DNA from: an uncultured Lachnospiraceae bacterium
GTDB lineage: Bacteria; Bacillota; Clostridia; Lachnospirales; Lachnospiraceae
Direction: 5' to 3'
Length of the DNA: 22,685 nt
Assembly (NCBI GenBank): GCA_910586615.1
Contig: CAJUJP010000053.1
Span: 1 to 22,685, forward strand
Below the pieces are notes generated by a model. That model searched no databases. It was not told the origin of the DNA and saw only the letters and a program-made list of their open reading frames with translations. Within the stretch, counting starts at the first letter, position 1. Each line of letters begins with the position of its first letter. A program made the position numbers and the translations under genes. This document shows, in pieces, positions 6,047-14,780 of the stretch.

Positions 6047-7585
6047 GTGACTCTTAAGAAAAGATTGACCATGATACTGGCCATCGCATTGTGCGCGGGC
6101 GGTATTTACGGAGTGGGACGGCTGGGGATTGCAGTGCGTCCCGCCGAAGCCGAAGATGTGGAAGAAGATTCTCTTTTCGGACATAGAGAGACGTTATATT
6201 TATGGTATACAGACGAGGCGCTGACAGATTATCTGAACAGCGTGGCGGTGTCTTACAGCGAGTATCAGGAGGAAACGCGGGTCATTCCGGTATATACATC
6301 CGGCCGGGAGTATCTGGAGACTATCAACCAGGCTTCCCTGCACACGGACGAAGTGCCGGATCTTTATATTGTAAGCAATGATTCTCTGGAAAAGGCTTAT
6401 CTTTCCGGACTTGCATCGGAGATCGAACTGTCGGAAGGGACGCAGTCTCTGCCTGATCTTTTTCCGGAGACGGCAGTGGATGCGGTGACCTATCACGATA
6501 AACTGATTGGATATCCTTTTTATTTTGAGACAAGCTGTTTCCTTTATAACAAAAGTTATCTGAATGACTGGGCCAGAGCGCAGCTTGAGGCCGAAGCGGA
6601 TGCCGCTATGGGGGAAGAGGCGCAGGCACAGCTTGAGGACGGACAGGATCCGGAGGAAGACACCAGCCCGGAAGAAGGAGAAACAGAAGGGGCGGCAGCA
6701 GCGGTCTCAGATGAGGCGGTGGAAGCCAAGGTGGCGGAGACATTGCCGAAGACGATAGATGATATTCGTTCTTTTGCGGACGTGTATGATGCACCGGAAC
6801 AGGTGGAAGCGGTGTTTAAATGGGATGTGTCCGATATTTTCTATAATTATTTTTTTGTGGGAGATTCCATTGATGTGGGCGGCAAATGCGGAGACCAGGC
6901 TGACTCCATACGCATTTATAATGAAGACGCCATCAAGTGTATGAGGGTTTATCAGGATCTGAATCAGTTCTTTTCCATTGATACGAAGGAAATCAGTTAT
7001 GACGGGATCCTGCAGGATTTCATGGACGGCAAGATCGTCTATTCGGTGGTGACATCGGATGCGCTTTCCACCATAGAAGGGGCCCGGTCGGAGGGGAATT
7101 TTGCCTATGAATACGGCATTTCCATGCTGCCGGATGTGAGTGAGGAGATTGGTTCCGCGTCATTGTCCGTGACCCAGTGTGTTGTGGTCAACGGGTATTC
7201 CCCGCGTAAGGCCATGGCCAATGATTTTGCGGTATATCTGGCGACGCAGGCCACAGATACGCTGTTTACAAGAACAGGGAAGCTGCCGGTATATGACGCC
7301 GGTGATACCTATGACGATCCGAATAAAAAGGCGTTTTTAGATGAGTATATGTGTTCCGTTCCCATGCCGAAGCTGGTGGAGACAAGTAACTTCTGGGTGG
7401 AATTGGAGATTACTTTCGCCAGGATCTGGGGCGGAGAGAATGCCAACAACGATCTGAAAGCATTGTCCGAGAAGATCATGTCACAGGTTGTGGGCGGAGA
7501 GTATGAGGAAGAATACATTGATCTGCCGGAGGAAGTGGTCGAAGAATATGAGGATGAAGAATCCGGCGAAGGCGGGGAAGAATAA
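6047..7585 (+). CDS. Extracellular solute-binding-like protein (orphan), acidic
   Basis: A 512-aa secreted protein resembling bacterial family 1/8 solute-binding proteins of ABC sugar importers. An N-terminal hydrophobic export segment (about 6-24) is followed by LYLWYTDEALTDYL near 50-63, a typical first strand of such proteins, and by the EVPDLYIVSND hinge-type stretch (about 102-112). There is no good lipobox: C16 is preceded by IAL. Two features are unusual: an inserted acidic, Ala-rich segment (about 177-233) after the 'LYNKSYL' position, and an extremely acidic C-terminal tail (about 486-512). The GTG start at 6047 is supported by AAGGAG 7 nt upstream. No permease or ATPase gene is nearby, so ligand and partner are unknown. 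It follows argD and ends just before a strong terminator. Confidence 0.72.
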   Translation: MTLKKRLTMILAIALCAGGIYGVGRLGIAVRPAEAEDVEEDSLFGHRETLYLWYTDEALTDYLNSVAVSYSEYQEETRVIPVYTSGREYLETINQASLHTDEVPDLYIVSNDSLEKAYLSGLASEIELSEGTQSLPDLFPETAVDAVTYHDKLIGYPFYFETSCFLYNKSYLNDWARAQLEAEADAAMGEEAQAQLEDGQDPEEDTSPEEGETEGAAAAVSDEAVEAKVAETLPKTIDDIRSFADVYDAPEQVEAVFKWDVSDIFYNYFFVGDSIDVGGKCGDQADSIRIYNEDAIKCMRVYQDLNQFFSIDTKEISYDGILQDFMDGKIVYSVVTSDALSTIEGARSEGNFAYEYGISMLPDVSEEIGSASLSVTQCVVVNGYSPRKAMANDFAVYLATQATDTLFTRTGKLPVYDAGDTYDDPNKKAFLDEYMCSVPMPKLVETSNFWVELEITFARIWGGENANNDLKALSEKIMSQVVGGEYEEEYIDLPEEVVEEYEDEESGEGGEE

Positions 7586-7637
7586 TCGAAACATCCGGAA
7601 ACCAAAAAGAAGAATAGATGCCATCGGAATGGACAGA

Positions 7638-7681
7638 CTAAAACAAGGCGGGAAATCTGCCTTGTTTTAGAATTATTTTTT
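7638..7681 (+). terminator. Rho-independent terminator
   Basis: A perfect 12-bp stem (CTAAAACAAGGC 7638-7649 with GCCTTGTTTTAG 7659-7670) and a 9-nt loop are followed by AATTATTTTTT. It ends the transcript of the solute-binding-like gene and separates it from the small transporter gene 20 nt downstream. The A-rich 5' arm could also allow some termination on the opposite strand. Confidence 0.92.
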
Positions 7682-7700
7682 GTCCGGAAAGGGGTATCTT

Positions 7701-8132
7701 ATGTTTGGATTTTTGATTGCGTTATTGTCGGGGGCACTGATGAGTGTTCAGGGGGTATTCAACACGCAGGTTACGAAGACGTCAGGAATCTGGGTGGCCA
7801 ATGCTTTTGTACAGTTTACGGCGCTTTTAGTCTGCCTGGCGGCATGGCTTGTGACGGATCGGTCTTCTTTCACCGCGCTGTGGAAAGTGGAGCCGAAATA
7901 TATGCTGCTGGGAGGAGCCATCGGTGCAGTCATCACCTATACGGTGATTAAAGGAATGGAAATGCTCGGACCGGCGAGAGCAGTCATGATCATCGTGATC
8001 TCACAGCTTGCCGTGGCCTATCTGATCGAGCTTTTCGGTTTGTTCGGTGTGGAAAAACAGCCTCTTGAGATGCGCAAGATCACCGGAATGGGAATTGCGA
8101 TTGCAGGAATCATTATTTTTAAGTGGACATAG
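7701..8132 (+). CDS. DMT superfamily small transporter, YdcZ type
   Basis: A 143-aa integral membrane protein with about five hydrophobic helices (approximately residues 3-22, 33-53, 67-85, 88-110 and 121-140). It resembles the YdcZ (formerly DUF606) family of the drug/metabolite transporter superfamily: an N-terminal SGALMSVQGVFNTQV stretch, and GAVITYTVIKGMEMLGPARA in the middle. Such half-size proteins are thought to work as dimers; substrates are mostly unknown. The ATG at 7701 has AAAGGGG with a 6-nt spacer, which is better than the TTG at 7680 lying in the terminator T-run. It sits directly behind the terminator and 85 nt ahead of comEA, so it may be monocistronic or lead the com run. 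Confidence 0.85.
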   Translation: MFGFLIALLSGALMSVQGVFNTQVTKTSGIWVANAFVQFTALLVCLAAWLVTDRSSFTALWKVEPKYMLLGGAIGAVITYTVIKGMEMLGPARAVMIIVISQLAVAYLIELFGLFGVEKQPLEMRKITGMGIAIAGIIIFKWT

Positions 8133-8217
8133 GGGTTAATTTACTTTACAATAAAAATACAGTGCATGGCGGGAACTTCCTTGACGATTCTACAGAGTTT
8201 CGGAAAGGAAAATGCAT

Positions 8218-9081
8218 ATGACCATAGTAAGAAAAAAAGTGAATGATACAGGAGCAAGCGGTGCGGGCAGGGCGAAAGATCCTGCAGTGTTTTTTGCCGG
8301 CCTGCTGTGCCTGTGTTTTGTGCTGTGCGGCTGTACAAGAAGGGAACAGCTTTTGTTTGAGACAACAGATGCCAGGAGGATGGAACAGCCGGAAACACTT
8401 GTGGAGCAGGAGGATGAAGGCGGCCGGGGGATGGCTGTCAGTCCGGGAGATACATCCGGGCAGAGCCGGGATCAGGACGAACCGGATCAGGCAGTCCTGC
8501 AGGAGAGCAGGCAGCCTGCGGACAGAAACCAGCCTCAGGAGGTGCAGACGATCTGCGTGCATGTCTGCGGAGCCGTGAAGAATCCGGGAGTCTATGAGCT
8601 TTCCGGAGACAGCAGAGTTTATGAAGCCGTAGAAAAGGCCGGGGGTTTTTCAGAGGATGCGGATCAGAATTATGTAAACCAGGCGCAGCAGCTTGCAGAC
8701 GGCCTGAAGCTGGTCATTCCCACAATGAAAGAAACCGAGGAGACGGCAGGACAGGAGGGAACTGCCGGACAGATCGGGATCATCGGACCGGGGAGAGAAC
8801 CGCAGTCCCAGGTACAGAGGGAGACAGCCGGCGGGAACGTTTCGCCGGAAGCTTCCGGGGATGCCGGAGACGGCAGTCCGACGGACGGGCGGATCAATAT
8901 CAACACCGCTTCCATGGAAGAGTTATGCACCATACCGGGCATCGGTTCCACACGGGCGGCGGCGATCATAGCTTACCGGCAGGATACGGGAGGCTTTGCT
9001 TCTGTTGAGGATATTATGAACGTAAGCGGAATTAAGGAAGGGACATACGCAAAAATAAAAGACAGCATTAAAGTGAATTAA
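8218..9081 (+). CDS. comEA: Competence protein ComEA, DNA receptor
   Basis: A membrane-anchored dsDNA-binding receptor for transformation. Architecture of the 287 aa: a short basic N-terminus, one hydrophobic anchor (about 23-39, ending in LCGC, a possible but non-standard lipobox), an acidic low-complexity spacer, an SLBB domain (about 112-168; CVHVCGAVKNPGVYEL), a second Gly/Glu-rich linker (about 170-222), and a C-terminal double helix-hairpin-helix (about 225-286; ININTASMEELCTIPGIGS). The ATG at 8218 has AAAGGA 8 nt upstream; an ATG at 8212 is also possible but too close to the site. It is followed after 17 nt by a response regulator. In many Firmicutes comEC comes next; here three signalling genes intervene. 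Confidence 0.92.
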   Translation: MTIVRKKVNDTGASGAGRAKDPAVFFAGLLCLCFVLCGCTRREQLLFETTDARRMEQPETLVEQEDEGGRGMAVSPGDTSGQSRDQDEPDQAVLQESRQPADRNQPQEVQTICVHVCGAVKNPGVYELSGDSRVYEAVEKAGGFSEDADQNYVNQAQQLADGLKLVIPTMKETEETAGQEGTAGQIGIIGPGREPQSQVQRETAGGNVSPEASGDAGDGSPTDGRININTASMEELCTIPGIGSTRAAAIIAYRQDTGGFASVEDIMNVSGIKEGTYAKIKDSIKVN

Positions 9082-9098
9082 TCAGGGGCGGTATAAAA

Positions 9099-9785
9099 AT
9101 GGGACAAAGGGTTTTGGTAGTTGATGATGAGAAACTGATTGTGAAGGGTATCCGTTTCAGTCTGGAACAGGATGGCATGGAAGTGGATTGTGCCTATGAC
9201 GGCGAGGAGGCTTTGGAGTTAGCCCAGAGGAACCATTACGATATGATTCTGCTGGATATTATGCTTCCGAAAATGACGGGATTTGAAGTGTGCCAGCAGA
9301 TTCGGGGATTTTCCAATGTACCTATAGTTATGTTAACTGCAAAAGGCGATGATATGGACAAGATCCTGGGGCTTGATTACGGCGCGGATGACTATATCAC
9401 CAAGCCTTTTAACATATTGGAAGTAAAGGCGCGGATCAAGGCGATCATGCGCAGAACCGGCAGAAAGGGTGAGGAGAAACAGGCGCAGCGGGTGATCGAA
9501 CAGGGTGACATGCGTCTGGACTGCGACGGCAGGAGAGTCTATATAAGCGGCAAAGAGATCAATCTCACCGCCAAGGAATTTGAAGTTCTGGAACTGTTGA
9601 TCAAGAATCCGGGCAAGGTGTACAGCCGGGAGAATCTGCTGAAGATTGTGTGGGGCAGCGATTATCCGGGCGATGTGAGAACAGTAGATGTACATATCAG
9701 ACGTCTGCGCGAAAAGATAGAGAAGGTTCCCGGAGAACCGGCTTATGTACGTACCAAGTGGGGTGTTGGATATTACTTTGCTTAA
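9099..9785 (+). CDS. OmpR/PhoB-family response regulator
   Basis: A DNA-binding two-component response regulator of 228 aa. The receiver domain (1-120) has the acidic pair D9/D10, phosphoacceptor D53 (LLDIMLP), the conserved Thr in VMLTAKG, and Lys in YITKPF. The winged-helix output domain (about 130-228) has LTAKEFEVLELLIKNPGKVYS, the VDVHIRRLREKIE recognition region and the terminal YVRTKWGVGYYF hairpin. It starts 17 nt after comEA and ends 7 nt before the preferred start of the sensor kinase, so the three genes are very likely co-transcribed. Target genes cannot be read from the sequence. No obvious direct-repeat binding site was identified in the window. Confidence 0.95.
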   Translation: MGQRVLVVDDEKLIVKGIRFSLEQDGMEVDCAYDGEEALELAQRNHYDMILLDIMLPKMTGFEVCQQIRGFSNVPIVMLTAKGDDMDKILGLDYGADDYITKPFNILEVKARIKAIMRRTGRKGEEKQAQRVIEQGDMRLDCDGRRVYISGKEINLTAKEFEVLELLIKNPGKVYSRENLLKIVWGSDYPGDVRTVDVHIRRLREKIEKVPGEPAYVRTKWGVGYYFA

Positions 9786-9792
9786 AGAAAAA

Positions 9793-11247
9793 ATGGGTAA
9801 AATTATATTTCTGAGAAGTCTTAAGACGAGAATCTTTTTGATCCTGCTCATTGCGGGTCTGGTTCCGTGTATCTGTATGCGATATGCAATTCTGCAGAAT
9901 TATGAGCAGCGTGCCGTAAGTGTCAGAACCTCAGACATTACCACGCAGCTTAAGATTCTGGCAAATCATCTGATTACTTATCACTATTTACAGGATACCT
10001 CATCGGAGGTGATCAATGCGGAAATCGACCAGTTGTCGGGGCTGTACGACGGGCGCGTCATGATCATCAACAACGATCTGCGCATCGTCAAGGATACTTA
10101 CGGGATCAGCGAGAATAAAACGATCATTTCCGAGGAAGTGGTGCGCTGTGTCAAGGGAGAGAGCACCAGCCGGCATGACAAGGACAACGGCTATATCGAG
10201 ATGACCATTCCCATCACAGAGTCAGTAAGTTTCGGGGATGATCCCAAGAAGAAGGAAAAGAAAGAGATCGTGAGGGGAGCCATGCTGGTCAGTGCGTCTA
10301 CGGATAATATTGCCGCCACACTGGATATTTTGAGCCGTAAGGCGCTGATCGTGGAGCTTATTGTAATACTTGCTATTTTTGTGGCGGCCGTGCTGGCGGC
10401 CAAGGCACTGATCAGACCCTTTGAGAAAATCACGGAAGCGCTCAATGAGGTGCAGGAGGGATATACCAATGACCCCATCTCTGTCACGGACTGTCTGGAA
10501 ACGCGGCATATCGGCGATGCGTTTAACAGAGTGCTGGGTAGAATGAAGGTACTGGACGATTCCCGGCAGGAATTTGTGTCCAATGTCTCCCATGAACTTA
10601 AGACGCCGATCACGTCCATGAAAGTACTGGCGGACTCTCTGATCAGCCAGAAGGATGCGCCGGTGGAACTGTATCAGGAGTTCATGCAGGACATTGCTGA
10701 GGAGATTGAGAGAGAGGACAAGATCATTACGGATCTGCTGGCCCTTGTGAAAATGGACAGGACAGCGGCGGATTTAAATATTACCCAGGTGGACATCAAT
10801 CTGCTTGTGGAACTGATTATGCGCAGGCTCAGGCCCATTGCCCAGAAGCGGGATGTGGAGCTGGTATACGAGAGTCTCAGGCCGGTGACTGCCGCCGTGG
10901 ACGAAGTGAAGATGACGCTGATTCTTTCCAATCTGGTGGAAAATGCGATCAAATATAACAAGGAGCATGGCTGGGTCAAGGTGACGCTTGATGCGGACCA
11001 CAGGTTTTTTACGGTAGTGGTGGCGGATTCAGGTCTAGGCATCCCGGAGGAGTGTATCGACCAGATTTACGAGAGATTTTACCGTGTGGATAAATCCCGG
11101 TCCAGAGAGATCGGCGGAACGGGGCTTGGCCTTGCAATCACGAGAAGTGCGATTCTGATGCACAGGGGATCGATCCGGGTGGAGAGTGTGGAAGGACAGG
11201 GTACTGCTTTTACAGTGAAGATTCCGCTGACTTATATAGCGGTGTAG
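9793..11247 (+). CDS. Sensor histidine kinase
   Basis: A membrane-bound HPK1-type kinase of 484 aa, the cognate partner of the preceding regulator by position. TM1 is about residues 12-32, an extracytoplasmic sensory domain about 33-183 (with a lysine-rich PKKKEKKE loop near 151-158), TM2 about 184-205, and HAMP 206-255. The phosphoacceptor H267 lies in the FVSNVSHELKTPI box. The ATPase domain has the N box NLVENAIKYNKE, the G1 box DSGLGIPEE and the G2 box GTGLGLAIT, so it should be active. The start is uncertain: ATG 9793 has only a weak AAAGAAA site, a TTG at 9778 is in frame, and the frame is open back to an ATG at 9745 that would overlap the regulator. Confidence 0.94.
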   Translation: MGKIIFLRSLKTRIFLILLIAGLVPCICMRYAILQNYEQRAVSVRTSDITTQLKILANHLITYHYLQDTSSEVINAEIDQLSGLYDGRVMIINNDLRIVKDTYGISENKTIISEEVVRCVKGESTSRHDKDNGYIEMTIPITESVSFGDDPKKKEKKEIVRGAMLVSASTDNIAATLDILSRKALIVELIVILAIFVAAVLAAKALIRPFEKITEALNEVQEGYTNDPISVTDCLETRHIGDAFNRVLGRMKVLDDSRQEFVSNVSHELKTPITSMKVLADSLISQKDAPVELYQEFMQDIAEEIEREDKIITDLLALVKMDRTAADLNITQVDINLLVELIMRRLRPIAQKRDVELVYESLRPVTAAVDEVKMTLILSNLVENAIKYNKEHGWVKVTLDADHRFFTVVVADSGLGIPEECIDQIYERFYRVDKSRSREIGGTGLGLAITRSAILMHRGSIRVESVEGQGTAFTVKIPLTYIAV

Positions 11248-11332
11248 CCCGTTTCAGGGAATGCCGGAAACGGGAATTTTGTGCAGAAACTGCCTGTGCC
11301 GCGAAGCGTATGCGGAAAACGGAAAGAAGGAT

Positions 11333-12277
11333 ATGATTTCATTTATGAAGAAAATGTTTCGGGTATGCGGTCTGCTGCTTTTTATGCTGATCCTGCTGAC
11401 CGCCTGCGGTAAAGAAGAACTTCCGGAGGGCGGAAAAGTATATAATATACATTATGTAAACAAAGAAGAAACCAGGACGCTCACAAGAGAATATGTCAGT
11501 GATACGGAGGATACGAAGGAACTGCTTCTGGAACTGTTAGAGCAGCTGGCAGAGATTCCGGCCAAGCTGGAATATGAAGCGCCGCTTTCCAACGGTTTTG
11601 CACTGCTTGGATACACACTGGAAAACGGGCAGCTTACCATGAATTTTGATGAGCATTACAAGGAAATGGACATTACCAAGGAAGTGCTTGTGCGCGCGGC
11701 GATGGTGAGGACAGTGACGCAGATACCGGGGGTGGATTATGTGTCCTTCACGGTACAGGGTGAGATGCTGGCGGACAGCAGCGGCAATGCCATCGGTACC
11801 ATGTCCGCGGATACCTTTATCGACAATGCGGGAAATGAGATCAATGCCTATGAGAAGGTGAATCTGAAGCTGTATTTTGCCAATGAGGATGGCACCGGCC
11901 TGGTGGAAGAGAACCGCAGAAATGTGGTGTACAGCAGCAATATTTCGCTGGATAAGCTGGTGATGGAGAAGCTGATCGAAGGGCCTATGTCAGAGGGGGC
12001 ATATCCTACCATCAATCCCCTTTCCAAGATCATCAGCGTGGCAGTCAAAGATGGCATATGTTATGTAAACTTAAATGAAGAGTTTGCCAACCAGCCGTAC
12101 AATGTCAGGGCCGACGTGACCATCTATTCGATTACAAATTCGCTGGTAGAACTGCCGAATGTGAACAAGGTGCAGATCCTGATTAATGGTGAGACCGGTG
12201 TGTATTATCGTGACAAAGTCTACCTGAGTGATGTTTTTGAGCGTAATCTGGATCTTTTGACGGTAAAGGAGGAATGA
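11333..12277 (+). CDS. GerMN-domain lipoprotein
   Basis: A predicted surface lipoprotein of 314 aa. The signal peptide ends in a good lipobox, LTAC, with lipidated C25. Two GerMN (GerM/LpqB-type) domains follow, about residues 45-165 and 180-305. The second contains KLIEGPMSEGAYPTINP and ISVAVKDGICYVNLNEEF, hallmark stretches of the family. GerM is known from spore formation and germination, and LpqB from the MtrAB signalling system. Placement right after a sensor kinase favours an accessory signalling role over a purely sporulation one, but this is inference. ATG 11333 is preceded by AAGAAGG at short spacing; ATG 11345 is an alternative that leaves the lipobox intact. It ends exactly where comEC begins. 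Confidence 0.88.
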   Translation: MISFMKKMFRVCGLLLFMLILLTACGKEELPEGGKVYNIHYVNKEETRTLTREYVSDTEDTKELLLELLEQLAEIPAKLEYEAPLSNGFALLGYTLENGQLTMNFDEHYKEMDITKEVLVRAAMVRTVTQIPGVDYVSFTVQGEMLADSSGNAIGTMSADTFIDNAGNEINAYEKVNLKLYFANEDGTGLVEENRRNVVYSSNISLDKLVMEKLIEGPMSEGAYPTINPLSKIISVAVKDGICYVNLNEEFANQPYNVRADVTIYSITNSLVELPNVNKVQILINGETGVYYRDKVYLSDVFERNLDLLTVKEE

Positions 12278-14635
12278 GTGATAAAGTTGAGAAGGCCTTT
12301 GTGTGCGGCCGGACTGGCGTATGCGGCGGCGGCCGTTGTGGTCGTCTGTACGGCGGGAGACGCACCCCTATCCGGGGTACATGACAGGGAACGGACGATC
12401 GTGGCCGGTTTCGTGGAACAAAGAGAAACCAGGCTCTCCCGGAGCGGTGAGTCCACGGTCATAACGCTGTCGGATGCAGTTATTCTTGAAAATGATCAAA
12501 TTGCAAATCTGGAACGATTCTTATCAGATTCTGAGAAGATTCCACAATACAGACTACATAATATCTGGAAACAGAATAGAGAGAATTTAAGAAAAGAAGA
12601 TACCACAGGGATCGAAGGAGTCCTGTGCTATATGGAAGAGGGGGAAAATCCCGAGACGGGCAGCCTTGTACTTATGAGCGGAACCTACAGAGCCTTTGCC
12701 CGTGCCACAAACCCCGGAGAGTTTGACAGTGCGGCGTATTACCGCATAACGGGACAGCAGGGCAGAATCATGGAATGCCGCCTTCTGGCGAAAAGCAAGA
12801 GCCATAACAATTTCCGGGAGGGGCTTTGCCGGATGCGGGAATATTTGTCTTTACTGCTGGATGCCTGCTATGACGGGAAGAATGCTTCTGTCATGAAAGC
12901 GATGCTGCTGGGGGAAAAGGGAACGCTGGATGCGGATCTGAAAGAACTTTACCGGCAAAGCGGTATTATTCATATTCTGGCCATAAGCGGCCTGCATCTG
13001 TCTGTGATCGGAATGGGGGTTCATAAACTGTTTGGAAAAATGCGTATTCCCAAAGTAGTTAACATAATATTGACAACGGGATTTATGTATTGCTACGGGA
13101 CAATGACCGGAATGGGAATTTCCATGCTCCGGGCATATATTATGTTTGTTCTTAGACTTGGTGCAGAACTGGCAGGCAGAACCTATGACCTGATGACGGC
13201 AGCGGCGGTGGCGGTTCTGGTAGTTCTGGGCGGACAGCCGTTGTATTTACAGCATAGCGGTTTTTTGTTTTCCTTCGGGGCAGTGTGCGGGATCGGAACT
13301 TTCCTGCCGGCGGTAAAGACCAATCTCTTCGGGCATACGAAAGCGGAAGAGGTACTGTTTTCGGGCATTGCCGTTTCTTTAGCCACACTTCCGGTTTATC
13401 TGTGTTTCTATTATGAGTTTCCGCCCTATTCGGTGCTTTTAAACCTCTTTGTGATTCCGGGCATGACGTTTGTTCTGCTGGGTGGTCTGGCAAGCCTGGG
13501 TGGAGCGGCACTTTTTCTGCCCCTTGGCAGGATGGCTGCCGTTCCGGTACAGCTTGTGCTCGGCCTTTATGAAAAATGCTGCAACGGGGTGACGCACCTG
13601 CCAGACAGCCGCTGGATCACAGGCTGTCCCGGACTCTGGCAGGCAGCGCTGTTTGTGGGGATTCTGGTGCTTCTTGGGGCCGGAAACCGCCGGCTTCCGA
13701 AGCTTTTTTTCTGGCAGGGGGTATTGTGTGCTTTGCTTGTGCTGACCATTCGTCTGCCGGAGGGCCTGCAGATCACCATGGTGGATGTGGGCCAGGGGGA
13801 CTGTATCTATCTGCAGGAAGAGAGCGGCGTCCATATGCTGATTGACGGCGGAAGTTCCGACCGGAGTGAGGTGGCGGCTTATCAGATCATCCCCTTTCTG
13901 AAATATGAAGGCGTATCCCGGTTGGATGCCGTGGTGGTGACCCACCCGGACGATGATCATATAAACGGAATCCGTACCATACTGGAAGATGCCGGGGGAG
14001 ACGGTATTTTTGTGGAGGCACTGTATCTGCCGGATGTGGGTGAAGCCGGAAGGAACAGGGCATACCTTGAACTGGAAGATCTGGCGGAGGCGGCAGGAAT
14101 TCCGGTGCGTTATATCGGTACAGGCGACAGACTGCACTTTGGGAAAGTTATGTTAACCTGTCTGAACCCTGAAAAGGGATGGAACACAGCGGATACCAAC
14201 GCGTATTCCACGGTGCTTTATCTGACTTACGGGACATTTTCGGCACTGTTTACGGGAGATCTGGAAGGCGGAGGAGAGAGGAGGGTGACGGAACTTCTGG
14301 GAACCTGGCATCCCGGCGTGGAAAGAGATGCCCCGGCACAGTCTTTTTCCGGGCGGGAAGATGCGATACAGGCCGGCACATCTGGTATAACGCTGCTGAA
14401 AACTGCTCATCACGGTTCCGGGAATTCAACCGGTGATCTTTTTCTGAGGCAGACGGCTCCGGCCATCGCACTGATTTCGTCCGGGCGGGGCAACCGGTAC
14501 GGCCATCCTCATAAAGAGCTGCTGGAACGTCTGGAACAATATGGATGTATCGTCTATGGGACGCAGCAAAGCGGCGCGGTGACGGTGCGGGTTAAGGGCA
14601 GAGGTGTGAAAGTAGAGGCGTTTTTGAAGGAATGA
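12278..14635 (+). CDS. comEC: ComEC/Rec2 DNA uptake channel
   Basis: The polytopic membrane channel for single-stranded DNA entry during transformation, 785 aa. The N-terminal OB/DUF4131-like region (about 30-185) is followed by the membrane 'competence' domain (about 190-480; LAISGLHLSVIGMG and HSGFLFSFGAV). The C-terminal metallo-beta-lactamase-like domain (about 498-785) has VDVGQGD (D503), THPDDDH (555-561), TGDLEGG, TAHHGSGNS and YGHPHKELL. All parts are intact, so it should be functional. The GTG start directly abuts the GerMN lipoprotein stop, and AAAGGAGG sits 5 nt upstream, indicating translational coupling. Residues about 67-110 are encoded by an unusually AT-rich patch (12481-12600, about 30% GC by hand count). 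Confidence 0.95.
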   Translation: MIKLRRPLCAAGLAYAAAAVVVVCTAGDAPLSGVHDRERTIVAGFVEQRETRLSRSGESTVITLSDAVILENDQIANLERFLSDSEKIPQYRLHNIWKQNRENLRKEDTTGIEGVLCYMEEGENPETGSLVLMSGTYRAFARATNPGEFDSAAYYRITGQQGRIMECRLLAKSKSHNNFREGLCRMREYLSLLLDACYDGKNASVMKAMLLGEKGTLDADLKELYRQSGIIHILAISGLHLSVIGMGVHKLFGKMRIPKVVNIILTTGFMYCYGTMTGMGISMLRAYIMFVLRLGAELAGRTYDLMTAAAVAVLVVLGGQPLYLQHSGFLFSFGAVCGIGTFLPAVKTNLFGHTKAEEVLFSGIAVSLATLPVYLCFYYEFPPYSVLLNLFVIPGMTFVLLGGLASLGGAALFLPLGRMAAVPVQLVLGLYEKCCNGVTHLPDSRWITGCPGLWQAALFVGILVLLGAGNRRLPKLFFWQGVLCALLVLTIRLPEGLQITMVDVGQGDCIYLQEESGVHMLIDGGSSDRSEVAAYQIIPFLKYEGVSRLDAVVVTHPDDDHINGIRTILEDAGGDGIFVEALYLPDVGEAGRNRAYLELEDLAEAAGIPVRYIGTGDRLHFGKVMLTCLNPEKGWNTADTNAYSTVLYLTYGTFSALFTGDLEGGGERRVTELLGTWHPGVERDAPAQSFSGREDAIQAGTSGITLLKTAHHGSGNSTGDLFLRQTAPAIALISSGRGNRYGHPHKELLERLEQYGCIVYGTQQSGAVTVRVKGRGVKVEAFLKE

Positions 14636-14676
14636 AACAGGTAACAGTTGTAATTTCTGTGCTGGGCATTTCTTTT

Positions 14677-14704
14677 TTGACAAAAATCAGTTATACTGTA
14701 TACG
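14677..14704 (+). promoter_or_regulatory. Candidate sigma-A promoter for the receiver-alarmone synthetase gene
   Basis: A perfect TTGACA (14677-14682) is followed after 16 nt by TATACG (14699-14704, 4/6), immediately preceded by TG. Transcription would start near 14711, about 70 nt before the gene at 14781. No convincing terminator follows comEC, so read-through from the com run is also possible. Confidence 0.45.
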
Positions 14705-14780
14705 GAGGCAGTAAGCAGTGGAAATGTAGAAGAAGGGGCTGCTGGATTCATAAAATACTGCACAAAAAGGGGAAGCAAAA

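Noticed and set aside
8133..8217. Promoter for comEA at TTTACA (8145) or TTGACG (8181)
   Set aside because: Neither has a recognisable -10 box at proper spacing; the second would place the -10 on the ribosome binding site.
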